The notes under the pieces were generated by a model, which was not told the origin of the DNA, made no database searches, and saw nothing but the letters and a program-made list of their open reading frames with translations. Made by a program: the position numbers and the translations under genes. DNA of 64,000 nt, taken from assembly GCF_030687145.1 (NCBI RefSeq), contig NZ_CP117460.1, positions 2,790,001 to 2,854,000 of the forward strand, given 5' to 3'. Below are positions 1 to 8,704 of this stretch, in pieces. Source of the stretch: Pseudomonas sp. FP1742. GTDB lineage: Bacteria > Pseudomonadota > Gammaproteobacteria > Pseudomonadales > Pseudomonadaceae. Each line of letters starts with the position of its first letter. The first letter of the stretch is position 1.

Positions 1-1148
1 TGGCAAGGCGCGAAGGGGTGAACAGCCTGTTGCTGGGGCTGAACCAGGGCATGCCATTCGTGGAGATCGACGGCCAGCGCGCCGCGTCTACCCAGCCGTT
101 GAACCCAGGCCAATGGCAGCATCTGGCGCTGACCGCCGAGGGCGGTAAAGTCTCGCTGTATGTCAACGGGCGTGAAACCGCGAGCCTTGCCGTAGCGATG
201 CCGGCGTTCAATTCCGTCATGGCCATCGGTGCCGATCTGCCGAGCACAACACCCGCCACTTATCAGCCGTTCACCGGCGCCATTGATGAGCTGCGCCTGT
301 CCAAGGTTGCCCGACCTGCCGCGCAGTTGCTGGCAGACGCCAACTCCCAGGGCGCCGAGTCGAAACTGGTGGCTTACGGCGTCGATGAAGAACAGTCGGG
401 CTATGGCTTCGGCAGCCTCGGCTTCCTGCTCAACGCCGTGCCGGCGGACGCCTGGGTGATCATCGCGGTGCTGGTGCTGATGATGTTCCAGTCGTGGGTC
501 ATCATGATCCGCAAGAACCGCATGGTCAGCCGCGTCAGCGCCGCCAACGAAGCGTTCCGCGAACAGTTCGCCAAGGTCGGTACGCGTCTGGAGATGTTCG
601 CCGACGATCAGGACCTCGCCCAGCGTTTGCAGCACTCGTCGCTGTGGCGCTTGTATCAGGTGGCGGTGAAGGAAATTCGCACCCGCCGCGAGCAGGGCGC
701 CGACACCTCGTCAGTCTCGGCCGCGACCATCGAAGCGATTCGCTGCTCGATGGATGGCGTGCGCACCCGCGAAAACCAGGCGCTCAGTTCAAAACTCTCA
801 ACGCTGTCCAACGCCATCGCCGGCGGCCCGTACATCGGTCTGCTCGGCACGGTGCTGGGGATCATGGTGGTGTTCCTCGGCACGGCCATGGCCGGTGACG
901 TCAACATCAACGCCATCGCCCCGGGCATGGCCGCCGCCTTGCTGGCCACCGCCATGGGCCTGTTCGTCGCGATCCCGGCGCTGTTTGGCTACAACCGGCT
1001 GATCACCCGCAACAAGGAAGTCAGCGCCGACATGCGGGTGTTCGTCGATGAATTCATCACCCGTCTGGCGGAGATGCATGGCGAAAGCCAGTTCAGCGAA
1101 TCGGCCCATCGCCGCGACCATCACCCCCATTCGTCTGTACCGGCCTGA
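1..1148 (+). CDS. exbB: ExbB/TolQ/MotA-family proton channel with N-terminal LamG-like domain (5' partial)
   Basis: The reading frame is open from the left edge (first full codon at base 3), so the N-terminus lies outside the window. The visible part begins with a concanavalin/LamG-like beta-sandwich (GQWQHLALT near residue 38 of the visible part, GAIDELRLS near 95). A membrane helix follows (AWVIIAVLVLMMFQSW, about 150-165), then a cytoplasmic stretch and a typical MotA/TolQ/ExbB double helix (GGPYIGLLGTVLGIMVVFLG and AALLATAMGLFVAIPALF). It should form the proton-conducting stator of a TonB-type machine, with ExbD starting 11 bases downstream and a TonB-like gene after that. The order resembles exbB2-exbD2-PA0695 to PA0699 of P. 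aeruginosa, which I recall lies beside the PdtA/PdtB two-partner system; that system would be upstream of this window. The lectin-like extension is absent from housekeeping ExbB. Confidence 0.85.
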   Translation, partial: ARREGVNSLLLGLNQGMPFVEIDGQRAASTQPLNPGQWQHLALTAEGGKVSLYVNGRETASLAVAMPAFNSVMAIGADLPSTTPATYQPFTGAIDELRLSKVARPAAQLLADANSQGAESKLVAYGVDEEQSGYGFGSLGFLLNAVPADAWVIIAVLVLMMFQSWVIMIRKNRMVSRVSAANEAFREQFAKVGTRLEMFADDQDLAQRLQHSSLWRLYQVAVKEIRTRREQGADTSSVSAATIEAIRCSMDGVRTRENQALSSKLSTLSNAIAGGPYIGLLGTVLGIMVVFLGTAMAGDVNINAIAPGMAAALLATAMGLFVAIPALFGYNRLITRNKEVSADMRVFVDEFITRLAEMHGESQFSESAHRRDHHPHSSVPA

Positions 1149-1159
1149 GGAGCACCGAC

Positions 1160-1585
1160 ATGGCTTCCGTAAATGCCTCCCACGACGATGACGAAGATGC
1201 AGCGGTGGACAGCATCAACATCACGCCCCTGGTGGACGTGCTGATGGTGGTGCTGGTGATGTTCATCCTCACCGCCACCGCGCAGGTTTCCGGCATCCAG
1301 ATCAACCTGCCCAAGGCCAGTGCCTCGGTGTCGCTGTCCGAAGCCAAGACCAAGGCGATTTCGGTCAACGACGGCGGCCAGGTGTTCCTCGATGCCTACC
1401 CGGTGACCCTGGCGGAACTCGAAGACCGCTTGCGCATCGAGAAGGCGCAGAACCCTGACTTCCCGGTGATCGTGCGCGGTGACGCCACGGTGCAGTACCA
1501 GAAAGTCATCGAGGTGCTGGACCTGTTGCGCCGGCTCGAACTGTCCCAGGTCGGTCTCGTCACCGGCAAACCGACCCAGGGCTGA
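1160..1585 (+). CDS. exbD: ExbD/TolR-family biopolymer transport protein
   Basis: This 141-residue protein has the ExbD/TolR layout. A short acidic cytoplasmic N-terminus (HDDDEDAAVDSINITPLVD) leads into one transmembrane helix at about residues 25-45 (VLMVVLVMFILTATA), followed by a periplasmic domain. The Asp in ITPLVDVLMVVLVM is the conserved proton-relay residue at the start of the helix. It lies between the ExbB-like gene (11-base gap) and the TonB-like gene (2-base gap), so the three are almost certainly co-transcribed. The role is inferred: harvesting proton motive force with ExbB to drive the TonB-like protein. The family is firm, but the receptor it serves cannot be read from the sequence. 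Confidence 0.9.
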   Translation: MASVNASHDDDEDAAVDSINITPLVDVLMVVLVMFILTATAQVSGIQINLPKASASVSLSEAKTKAISVNDGGQVFLDAYPVTLAELEDRLRIEKAQNPDFPVIVRGDATVQYQKVIEVLDLLRRLELSQVGLVTGKPTQG

Positions 1586-1587
1586 CC

Positions 1588-2292
1588 ATGACCGCACAAC
1601 AACCCTTCAAGCCGTTGCCGGTCAAGCCGTCACCCGTGCGCTTTGCGAAGTGGGGCGCGGGGCTGCTGCTGGCCGGTGTGGCCGCGTGGTTTCTCTGGCA
1701 GTGGGCCAACGACATGAGCGGCGTGCGTCGGGAAGCACCGAAAGTGCCGACGATTATTCCGTTGCCGCCACCGCCACCTCCGCCGCCGGAAAAACCACCG
1801 GAGCCGCAACCCCCCGTGGAAGAAAAAATGGTCGAGCCTGAACCGGCGCCGGAACCGCAGGAGGTCAAGCCCGAAGAAGAGGCGCCGCCATCGCCCGTCG
1901 ATGACCTCGCCAACCCGATGCAAATGGACGGCGACGCCCAGTCCGGCAAAGACGCCTTCAACATTGGCGCCGGCAAGGGTGGCGGCATGGCCGGTGCCGG
2001 AGGCGGGCGTGTGGGCAACGGCACGTACAGCCAGTTTTTGGCGTTCACCTTCCAGCGCTTGCTGCGGGAAAACCCGGACCTGCGCAACCTGGCTTTTTCG
2101 CTGCAGACCGATGTCTGGCTGAGCGGCGTGGGCGAGATCACCCGGGTCGAGCTGGTGAAGTCCAGCGGCAACCCGGACGTCGACGCTCAGGTGCTCGCTG
2201 CATTGCGTGGCGCACCGCATTTAACCGAACGGCCACCGGCCTCCATGACTTTGCCTGTGCGCTTGTCCCTGCAAGGGCGGCGTCCGGGTTAA
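1588..2292 (+). CDS. TonB-like energy transducer
   Basis: This 234-residue protein has one N-terminal membrane anchor (GLLLAGVAAWFLWQWA, about 25-40), a long Pro/Glu-rich periplasmic spacer (runs of PPPPPPPP and repeated PEP/EPQ, about 55-110), a Gly-rich hinge (GAGKGGGMAGAGGG), and a C-terminal TonB-type domain. In that domain the alternating pattern V-x-L-V-K-S-S-G-N-P-D-V-D-A-Q-V is the usual TonB/TolA C-terminal signature. It starts 2 bases after exbD, so it should complete an ExbB-ExbD-TonB complex. The partner may be the porin encoded next or an outer-membrane protein upstream of the window. I recognise the architecture but not a named allele. Confidence 0.85.
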   Translation: MTAQQPFKPLPVKPSPVRFAKWGAGLLLAGVAAWFLWQWANDMSGVRREAPKVPTIIPLPPPPPPPPEKPPEPQPPVEEKMVEPEPAPEPQEVKPEEEAPPSPVDDLANPMQMDGDAQSGKDAFNIGAGKGGGMAGAGGGRVGNGTYSQFLAFTFQRLLRENPDLRNLAFSLQTDVWLSGVGEITRVELVKSSGNPDVDAQVLAALRGAPHLTERPPASMTLPVRLSLQGRRPG

Positions 2293-2332
2293 CCGAACAT
2301 TTTCAGGTTTTGCCAAAAGGAGTTGTGTGCAG

Positions 2333-4033
2333 ATGATTTCCAACGTGAATCGATTGTCCCTGGCGGTCGGCATGGTCATTGCGACCCTGGTCGGGCACGC
2401 AGCGGCAGCCCCTGCGCCCTCGGAAAACGCCACGATCAATCTGATCCGCTTGCTGGTGGAGCAAGGCGTATTGAAACAGGACAAGGCCGAGGCGCTGATT
2501 GCCCAGGCCCAGAACGAAGCCGTGCAGGCCCAGAAGGCGGCTAGCGCCAGTACTGCGGTGGCGGCCGGCCCGGCTGCCGCGCCTGGCGATGTACGGGTGC
2601 AATATGTACCGGCGGCGGTACGCGATCAGATCCGCGACCAGGTCAAGGCCGAGGTCATGGCCACCGCCAAACAGGAAAACTGGGCCCAGCCCAACACCTT
2701 CCCGGACTGGGTCTCGCGCATCAGCTTCGACGGCGACATTCGCCTGCGGGACGAGTCGCGTTACTACTCGGGCACCAACAGCAACGAAATCGTCGACTTC
2801 GCCAGGCTCAACAATAACGGCCCGTACGACGTGAACCCCAACAGCAGCACCAACCTGCCGCCATTGCTCAACAGCCGCGAAGACCGTGAAAACCTGTTCC
2901 GCCTGCGGGCGCGCCTGGGCATGAAAGCGCTGATCTCACCCGAATGGACCGCCGGCATTCGCATCGGCACCGGTTCAGACAACAACCCGGTGTCCACCAC
3001 CCAGACCCTCGGCGGCGGCTTCGGCAAAAAAGACATCTGGCTCGATCAGGGTTACCTGACCTGGAAACCGTCCGATCAACTGACCCTGACCGGTGGGCGG
3101 ATCGCCAATCCGTTCTTCTCCACCGACATGCTTTATTCCACCGACCTGAACTTCGATGGCGTGGCGGCGATCTTCGACCACAAGCTCAACCGCGACTGGG
3201 GCCTGTTCGGCACCGTCGGCGCATTCCCGGTGGAATACACCAACGACACCAGCACCAGCAACGGTTTCGACAAGGAAGAAAGCGACAACAAGTGGCTGTA
3301 CGGCGCGCAGATCGGCGCCAACTGGGCGATCAACAGCAACAACCGTCTGAAGGGCGCCTTGGCCTACTACCGTTTCGACGACATCGAAGGCCAGCGTTCC
3401 AGTCCTTGTGAACCCTGGGCCGGCGCACCGGGATGCGACAGCGATGGCAGCCGCTCGGCGTTCATGCAGAAGGGCAACAGCGTGTTCCTGCTGCGTGACA
3501 TCACCCCCAACCCGCTCAACCCGGCCACCACGGCGCAACCGCAATTCGTCGGCCTGGCTTCGGAATTCAACCTGCTGGACCTCAACCTCGTGTGGGACAC
3601 CGACCTGCCTGAAGACTTCAAACTGCGCAGCCAGGCCAACTACATCCACAACCTGGGTTATGACGAAGGGGAGATGCGCAAACGCTCGGCGGGGCAGATC
3701 GTCAACAACCTCGACAGCAATGGCGAAGTGGAAAGTGGCGCCAATGCCTGGATGGTGCAGTTCACCCTCGGCAACTCGCTGGACTTGAAGAAGCAGGGCG
3801 ACTGGAACTTCTTCGCCGGCTACAAGTACATCCAGCCGGACGCCTTGCCGGACGGCTTCAACGACTCGTCGTTTCACCTCGGCGGCACCAATGCCAAGGG
3901 CTACTTCCTGGGCGGCAACTACGGCCTGGCCAAGAACGTCTTCGCCACCGGTCGCTGGCTGAGTTCCGAAGCGGTGTACGGCGCGCCGTTCGATATCGAC
4001 GTCTTGCAGCTGGAAATCAACACGCGCTTCTAA
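2333..4033 (+). CDS. putative outer-membrane porin
   Basis: The product is a large (about 566 aa) exported beta-barrel. A signal peptide ends near GHAAAAP, a short helical segment follows (LIRLLVEQGVLKQDKAEALI), then many amphipathic strands rich in Asn/Asp/Gly, and a C-terminal Phe (INTRF) typical of BAM substrates. The body has putative-porin features such as SRISFDGDIRLRDESRYY and DQLTLTGGRIANPFF. Two starts are possible: GTG at 2327 or ATG at 2333. The Shine-Dalgarno AAAAGGAG at 2315-2322 fits the ATG better (10 bases rather than 4). It sits directly downstream of the TonB-like gene in the same operon. Substrate is unknown. Confidence 0.82.
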   Translation: MISNVNRLSLAVGMVIATLVGHAAAAPAPSENATINLIRLLVEQGVLKQDKAEALIAQAQNEAVQAQKAASASTAVAAGPAAAPGDVRVQYVPAAVRDQIRDQVKAEVMATAKQENWAQPNTFPDWVSRISFDGDIRLRDESRYYSGTNSNEIVDFARLNNNGPYDVNPNSSTNLPPLLNSREDRENLFRLRARLGMKALISPEWTAGIRIGTGSDNNPVSTTQTLGGGFGKKDIWLDQGYLTWKPSDQLTLTGGRIANPFFSTDMLYSTDLNFDGVAAIFDHKLNRDWGLFGTVGAFPVEYTNDTSTSNGFDKEESDNKWLYGAQIGANWAINSNNRLKGALAYYRFDDIEGQRSSPCEPWAGAPGCDSDGSRSAFMQKGNSVFLLRDITPNPLNPATTAQPQFVGLASEFNLLDLNLVWDTDLPEDFKLRSQANYIHNLGYDEGEMRKRSAGQIVNNLDSNGEVESGANAWMVQFTLGNSLDLKKQGDWNFFAGYKYIQPDALPDGFNDSSFHLGGTNAKGYFLGGNYGLAKNVFATGRWLSSEAVYGAPFDIDVLQLEINTRF

Positions 4034-4050
4034 GGCGCAGGGAGAGCGTC

Positions 4051-4680
4051 ATGAACACAAAAATCCTGCTGTTTGCCCTCGGGGTGTTGCTGACTCAAGG
4101 GGCGAGCGCCGAAGGCATGGAGGAACGCTTGCGCACCCAATTGCGCAGCACCACCCAGCAGTTGCAGGCCCTGCAAAGTCAGCAGGCCCAGGCCAGCGCC
4201 GCGCAAGTGGCGGCCGAGAGCCAGACCAAGGCTGCACAAACGCAAATCAAGCAACTGACGGCGGAATTGGCCAAGGTCAAGGGCGTGGCCGAACAACTGG
4301 CCGGTCAGCATGACAGCCTGCGAAGCCAGGCCCAGGCGCAAGCGGCGGCCAGCAGCGAGCAGATCGGCAAATTCAAGAAAGCGTATGAAGAGCTGTTGGT
4401 GATGGCCCGGGGCAAAGAAGCCGAACGCGCAAGGCTTGCGACACAATTGGCCGAGCGTGACACACAAATGCAGCAATGTTCGGTCAAGAATCAACAGATG
4501 TACGGCGTGGCCAAGGAGATCCTCGCGGCCTACGAAAAGATCGACGTCGCCGAGGTGATGAAGATCCGCCAACCGTTCGCGGGCAGCGCCCGGGTCAAGT
4601 TCGAAGAGCTGGCCCAAGGGTTTGGCGACGAACTCTATAAAACGCAATTCGACGCGCCCCAGGCCGCGATTGCCCATTGA
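4051..4680 (+). CDS. periplasmic coiled-coil protein of the TonB/porin operon
   Basis: This 209-residue protein has a signal peptide (MNTKILLFALGVLLTQGASA, cleavage near residue 20). A long Gln/Ala-rich coiled coil follows at about 25-150 (heptads such as LRSTTQQLQALQSQQAQ), then a C-terminal segment (VAEVMKIRQPFAGSARVKFEEL). It lies 17 bases after the porin gene, with a GGGAGAG ribosome site. I do not recognise a named family; similar Gln/Ala coiled coils are often mis-named as phage-shock or DNA-repair proteins. Its place between the porin and the isomerase suggests a periplasmic assembly or spacer role, which is inference only. Confidence 0.7.
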   Translation: MNTKILLFALGVLLTQGASAEGMEERLRTQLRSTTQQLQALQSQQAQASAAQVAAESQTKAAQTQIKQLTAELAKVKGVAEQLAGQHDSLRSQAQAQAAASSEQIGKFKKAYEELLVMARGKEAERARLATQLAERDTQMQQCSVKNQQMYGVAKEILAAYEKIDVAEVMKIRQPFAGSARVKFEELAQGFGDELYKTQFDAPQAAIAH

Positions 4681-4700
4681 ATGACAGGGACGCCTTTCAC

Positions 4701-5180
4701 ATGACTCAATTGATCAGCCACGTATCGCCACAATCCCTCACCGACGTGCTGCAAGCCGCCGGTTACCGGGTCAATCAAACGGAGCAGAACGGCATCGTGC
4801 AGTTGCTCAGCGCTAGCCAGGGCATCGGCTACGCCGTGCGTTTCGGCAACCCGGCAGCCGAGCCGGGCAGCTACGTCGACTTCACCTTCAGTTGCGCCTT
4901 GCGCGTGCAGGGCGAGTTGCCGGCCGGGCTGGCGGAGCTGTGGAATGCCTCGCGCCGGTTTGCCCGGATGTCGGTGCAGGGCGAGTTTCTAGTGATGGAA
5001 ATGGACGTGGTGGTGGCCGCCGGGGTGAGCGACGAGCACTTGCGCGGCAACCTTGAACTCTGGGATCGCTTGCTTCAGGAATTCATCGTTTACTTGCGCG
5101 AATACAGCCAGAACGCTGCGCAGTTGCAAGCCCAGGCTAAAACCGCCGAGGCGCCCGCGCAAGAGGTTCCAGCCCTGTGA
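4701..5180 (+). CDS. YbjN-like domain protein
   Basis: The product is about 159 residues with no signal peptide and resembles the YbjN family, whose fold is related to type III secretion chaperones. Examples are SLTDVLQAAGYRVNQTEQNG, VDFTFSCALRVQGELPAG and LRGNLELWDRLLQEFIVYL. I chose ATG 4701 (AGGGA at 4686-4690) over a TTG at 4677 that overlaps the previous stop. Its own stop overlaps the GTG of the next gene (GTGA), so it is translationally coupled to the PpiC protein. Function is unknown; a cytosolic chaperone-like role for an exported neighbour is possible. Confidence 0.68.
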   Translation: MTQLISHVSPQSLTDVLQAAGYRVNQTEQNGIVQLLSASQGIGYAVRFGNPAAEPGSYVDFTFSCALRVQGELPAGLAELWNASRRFARMSVQGEFLVMEMDVVVAAGVSDEHLRGNLELWDRLLQEFIVYLREYSQNAAQLQAQAKTAEAPAQEVPAL

Positions 5181-6127
5181 AAAAGCGTACGGTAGTGGCC
5201 GGCGCAGGGGCGCTGGCCGTGTTGGTAATTGCTGTTGCGCTGGGGCTGCGACCGGGCAATGACCCGGTCGCGGCCCAGCAGCCGGCGCCATCGGCAGTCT
5301 TGGCAACGAGTGCGCCGGCGGTCGCGCGCCTCGGCAATCAGCAAGTCGCCCCTGAAGAACTCAAGGCACTGCTCGCCACCTTGGCGCCGGAGTCCCGCGA
5401 ACAACTGCGGGCCAATCGCGGGGCGCTGGAGAGCTGGATTCGTTCGCGCCTGGCCGAGAAAGCCGTACTCGAACAGGCCGACGCCCAAGGCTGGCGCCAG
5501 CGTCCGGAGGTCGAACGGCAAACCCGCGCCGCGACTGAGCAGATCGTCTTTCGCGATTATTTGCAGTCGGTCAGTCAGGTACCGGCCGATTATCCCAACG
5601 CCGCCGAATTGCAGCAGGCCTATGAGGCCGGCAAGGCCGGTTGGGTGACACCGCCGATGTACCGGGTCAGCCAGATTTTCCTTGGGGTGAGCGATCCGCA
5701 AAATCTCGATGCCGTGCGCAAACAAGCTGCGGAGCTGAGCAAAAAAGCCCAGGCCGCGCCGACGGAATTCGCGGCGTTGGCGAGTCAGTATTCGCAGGAT
5801 CGAGCCAGCGCTGAGCGAGGCGGCGACACCGGCCTGCAACCGTTGCAGCAACTGGTGCCGGAAGTGCGTGGCGCGGTGGCGCGGCTGAAAGTCGGGGCCG
5901 TGTCCGAACCGGTGCAGAGCGCGGCCGGTTTCCATGTGATCAAACTCACCGAGCAGCAACCGGCCCGCACCGCGACCCTGGACGAACTGCGCGAACGCCT
6001 GACCCAGGCCTTGCGTGCCCAGCGTCAGGAACAGATCGCCAAGGCCTACCTGGAAGGCATGCTCAATACCGCGACGCTGAGTATCGACGGGGCCGAGCTC
6101 AACAAAGTGCTGGAGGAAAAACGTTAG
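5177..6127 (+). CDS. membrane-anchored PpiC-type peptidyl-prolyl cis-trans isomerase
   Basis: This 316-residue protein has an N-terminal signal anchor (VVAGAGALAVLVIAVALGL). A SurA/PrsA-like helical N-domain follows (about 50-150), then a parvulin PpiC domain at about 155-260 with typical elements YRVSQIFLGV, SQDRASAERGGDTG and SAAGFHVIKLTE. It should catalyse prolyl isomerisation of exported proteins in the periplasm. It ends the seven-gene operon and starts with GTG overlapping the preceding stop. In P. aeruginosa the equivalent cluster also ends with a PpiC-type gene (PA0699, from memory). The context suggests folding help for the porin or for a large secreted protein encoded upstream of the window. 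Confidence 0.85.
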   Translation: MKKRTVVAGAGALAVLVIAVALGLRPGNDPVAAQQPAPSAVLATSAPAVARLGNQQVAPEELKALLATLAPESREQLRANRGALESWIRSRLAEKAVLEQADAQGWRQRPEVERQTRAATEQIVFRDYLQSVSQVPADYPNAAELQQAYEAGKAGWVTPPMYRVSQIFLGVSDPQNLDAVRKQAAELSKKAQAAPTEFAALASQYSQDRASAERGGDTGLQPLQQLVPEVRGAVARLKVGAVSEPVQSAAGFHVIKLTEQQPARTATLDELRERLTQALRAQRQEQIAKAYLEGMLNTATLSIDGAELNKVLEEKR

Positions 6128-6150
6128 TTTCCCCGTTCGCAGCGATCCAG

Positions 6151-6241
6151 TGTGGGAGCGGGCTTGCTCGCGAAGAGGCCTTCACAGGCAACATTTCCAT
6201 TGAATGTGCCGACGCCTTCGCGAGCAAGCCCGCTCCCACAG
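6151..6241. repeat. REP pair (Pseudomonas REP, inverted doublet)
   Basis: Two inverted copies of TGTGGGAGCGGGCTTGCTCG(CGAAG) flank a spacer of about 40 bases. It lies between the PpiC stop and the LysR gene. The same doublet recurs at 12323, 16732, 44764 and 54076. Confidence 0.92.
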
Positions 6242-6286
6242 GGGATGTGTGGAGTACCTAAAACAAAGATCGACAGGGAGTCATCG

Positions 6287-7273
6287 ATGTCATTCATAGA
6301 ACCCACAGGACGTCAGGGTGTTGTCGAATACCGATCCTCGCGCGAGCCATCCGAATCCTGGCTGGCCCTGGCTGCCGGGATCGATGCCGAGGTGGCGCAA
6401 TATTTCATGGTCAGCGCCCGTTGCGGCTGTTTCATGCAGGCCGCGCGCAGCCTCAATGTGCGGGCAACATTGTTGCGCAAGCATCTGGCGCAGCTGGAAG
6501 ATCAGCTGCAGCGTTCACTGTTCAAGTTCCAGGGCAGTTCGCTGACCTTGAGTCGTGACGGCCAGCAGTTGCAGGCACGGTTGATCGCGCTGGTGCACGA
6601 ACGCAAGTTGCCGGTGATCGAACAGCCGTTGATTCGCCTGGCCGTAGCCGAGTCGATCCTGCACGACATCCTCGGTCGCGACCTGGTCGCGCTGCTGCGG
6701 CGCAACGCCAGTGTGCGCCTGGACATCATTTCCCTCGACAGTGAACTGTCCCTGCGGGCGATCAGCGCCGATGTGGTGGTGTGGCTGACGGGCACTGATT
6801 CGCCGCTGCCAGGCCCCAGTTTTGCCATCACCGAGCCCCAGCGTCTGGCACGGCTGGACTACCTGCCGCACATTGCCAAACGTTACTCGCGGGTCGCGGC
6901 CCGCCCGGACAGCCTGGGTGACCTGGCCGACTTCATGCTGGTGCAATGGCAGCACGACCGTCAGGTCGAGACCTTTGGGCCATGGAACCGTCTGGTGGAG
7001 CAGCGCCTGGCGGGGGTGGTGCAGTTGCATTCCTATGAGTTGATGCTGGAGATGATCCGTTGCAGCGCCTGCATCGGTTTGCTGCCGCACTACATGAGCC
7101 GATTCGATCGAGGGCTGTTGGCGTTGCCCGGGCTGTTCAACCAACCGATGCAGCGCCAGGTGTGGATGGCGGTCAATGCCGATTCCCGAAATGAGCCTGA
7201 GGTGCAGGGCATCGTCGAGCTGATCCGCAACACCTTCAATGAGCGGCGGGAGTGGTTCGAGCAGCTCGACTGA
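6287..7273 (+). CDS. LysR-type transcriptional regulator
   Basis: This 328-residue protein has a LysR-type winged helix at about residues 40-100. It shows the family pattern AARSLNVRATLLRKHLAQLE followed by LFKFQG and LTLSRDGQQL. An effector-binding Rossmann-like domain follows, ending in EVQGIVELIRNTF. The start at ATG 6287 follows CAGGGAG at 6274-6280. The frame is open further upstream through the REP, but that is not coding. A perfect hairpin lies just downstream. Target genes are unknown: the flanking genes are on the same strand but separated by repeats, so no divergent target is evident. Confidence 0.85.
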   Translation: MSFIEPTGRQGVVEYRSSREPSESWLALAAGIDAEVAQYFMVSARCGCFMQAARSLNVRATLLRKHLAQLEDQLQRSLFKFQGSSLTLSRDGQQLQARLIALVHERKLPVIEQPLIRLAVAESILHDILGRDLVALLRRNASVRLDIISLDSELSLRAISADVVVWLTGTDSPLPGPSFAITEPQRLARLDYLPHIAKRYSRVAARPDSLGDLADFMLVQWQHDRQVETFGPWNRLVEQRLAGVVQLHSYELMLEMIRCSACIGLLPHYMSRFDRGLLALPGLFNQPMQRQVWMAVNADSRNEPEVQGIVELIRNTFNERREWFEQLD

Positions 7274-7289
7274 TCTTCTGGCAAGAACA

Positions 7290-7327
7290 CCTCTGTGGCG
7301 AGGGGGCAAGCCCCCTCGCCACAGAGG
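7290..7327. repeat. compact perfect palindrome (GTGGCGAGGGGGC type), terminator-like
   Basis: Two 18-bp arms (7290-7307 and 7310-7327; CCTCTGTGGCGAGGGGGC) are separated by AA and are exactly complementary. It sits between the LysR stop and the acetyltransferase start and could end transcription. Its arms match the outer arms of the longer repeats at 14359, 34801, 39691 and 52937, so it may be a minimal copy of that family. Confidence 0.85.
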
Positions 7328-7379
7328 TTTGCACCGTTATAGAGTAAGCGGCCATGTACGCATCAAGGACGAAACACTC

Positions 7380-7898
7380 ATGCCCGCCGATTCCGTCATT
7401 ACCCTCGAACGCTTCAACGAATCCCACGTCGAGGGCGTCACCGCCCTCTACAACGACCCGGCTGTGGCCCGTCAGGTGCTGCAAATGCCGTTTCAGTCCG
7501 CCGAGGTCTGGCGCCAACGCCTGATGGCGGACAACGAACGGGCGGTGAAACTGGTGGCGCTGCACCAGGGATCGGTCATCGGCAACATCGGTCTGGAACA
7601 GTTTTCGCGAGTTCGCCGCAGCCACGCCGGCAGCTTTGGCATGGGTGTCGCCGTGGCTTGGCAAGGCAAGGGTGTCGGTTCGAAGCTGCTGGCGGCGGCG
7701 CTCGATGTCGCCGATAACTGGATGAACCTGCAACGGGTCGAACTCTCGGTGTACGCCGACAACGAAGCGGCCATCGGCCTGTATCGGAAGTTCGGCTTCG
7801 AGACCGAAGGCCTGTTCCGCGACTATGCCGTGCGTGACGGTCGGTTGGTCGATACCCTGAGCATGGCTCGCCTGCGTCGCACGCTCAAGGCAGACTGA
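7380..7898 (+). CDS. GNAT-family N-acetyltransferase
   Basis: This 172-residue protein has GNAT motif A (GMGVAVAWQGKGVGSKLL, with the acetyl-CoA pyrophosphate loop Q-G-K-G-V-G) and motif B (VYADNEAAIGLYRKFGFETEG). The layout resembles the L-amino-acid/RimI-like acetyltransferases often named YhhY. The start ATG 7380 was chosen because everything upstream in frame runs through the palindrome. It converges on the racemase gene, whose stop lies 1 base away. The substrate cannot be told from the sequence. Confidence 0.87.
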   Translation: MPADSVITLERFNESHVEGVTALYNDPAVARQVLQMPFQSAEVWRQRLMADNERAVKLVALHQGSVIGNIGLEQFSRVRRSHAGSFGMGVAVAWQGKGVGSKLLAAALDVADNWMNLQRVELSVYADNEAAIGLYRKFGFETEGLFRDYAVRDGRLVDTLSMARLRRTLKAD

Positions 7899-7899
7899 C

Positions 7900-8592
7900 T
7901 CAGTCGCCCAACGCGAATGCCACCGCCGCCTGCGCATGCAGTTCGGTGGTGTCGAACAAGGGCAGGGCGCTGTGCTCGGGTTTGATCAGCAGGCCGATTT
8001 CGGTGCAGCCGAGGATGATCGCCTGGGCGCCGCGTGCGGTCAGCGATTCGATCACCCGTTGATAGACCTGGCGCGACGCCTCACTGATCACCCCGCCGCA
8101 CAATTCGTCATAGATGATCCGGTGCACGGCCTGGCGTTCATCAGCCTCCGGCACCAGTACCGTCAAACCCTTGGTCATCAGACGCGCCTTGAGAAAATCC
8201 TGTTCCATGGTGAACGCAGTACCGAGCAGACCCACCCGCAGCGCACCGGCATCCAGTGCCGCCTGAGCGGCAGGGTCGGCGATGTGCAGGAACGGAATAT
8301 CGATCGCCGACTGAATCTGCCCGGCCACCTTGTGCATGGTGTTGGTACACAGCACCACGCAGTCAGCTCCGCCAGCCTCCAGGCGCTGGGCTGCATCCAC
8401 CAGAATCGCCGCCGCATCGTCCCAGCGCCCGGCATGCTGGGCCTGTTCGACAGGGCCGAAGTCGACGCTGTACATTAGCAATTTCGCCGAACGCAATGGC
8501 CCCAGGCGATCGCGTACCTGCTGGTTGATGAGGCGGTAATACTCGGCGCTGGACTCCCAGCTCATGCCGCCGATAAGGCCGATGGTGCGCAT
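7900..8592 (-). CDS. aspartate/glutamate racemase family protein
   Basis: This 230-residue, PLP-independent Asp/Glu racemase-family protein begins MRTIGLIGGMSWESSAEYY. It carries the two catalytic cysteine motifs, CTNTMHK (about residue 82) and GCTEIGLL (about 197). The family interconverts L- and D-aspartate or glutamate by a two-base mechanism, and YgeA is a well-known relative with broader specificity. It is transcribed alone and convergent with the acetyltransferase. Amino-acid specificity is not predictable here. Confidence 0.88.
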   Translation of the reverse strand: MRTIGLIGGMSWESSAEYYRLINQQVRDRLGPLRSAKLLMYSVDFGPVEQAQHAGRWDDAAAILVDAAQRLEAGGADCVVLCTNTMHKVAGQIQSAIDIPFLHIADPAAQAALDAGALRVGLLGTAFTMEQDFLKARLMTKGLTVLVPEADERQAVHRIIYDELCGGVISEASRQVYQRVIESLTARGAQAIILGCTEIGLLIKPEHSALPLFDTTELHAQAAVAFALGD

Positions 8593-8704
8593 TGGATTTC
8601 CTCAGGCTATGGCGTGTGTCGATAGGCAAAGCCTGGGAGTTTCCAATTGTTCAATGACGAATACCAGTGAAAACCAACTGTAATGCTCTTCTTTCGGGAA
8701 AGTG

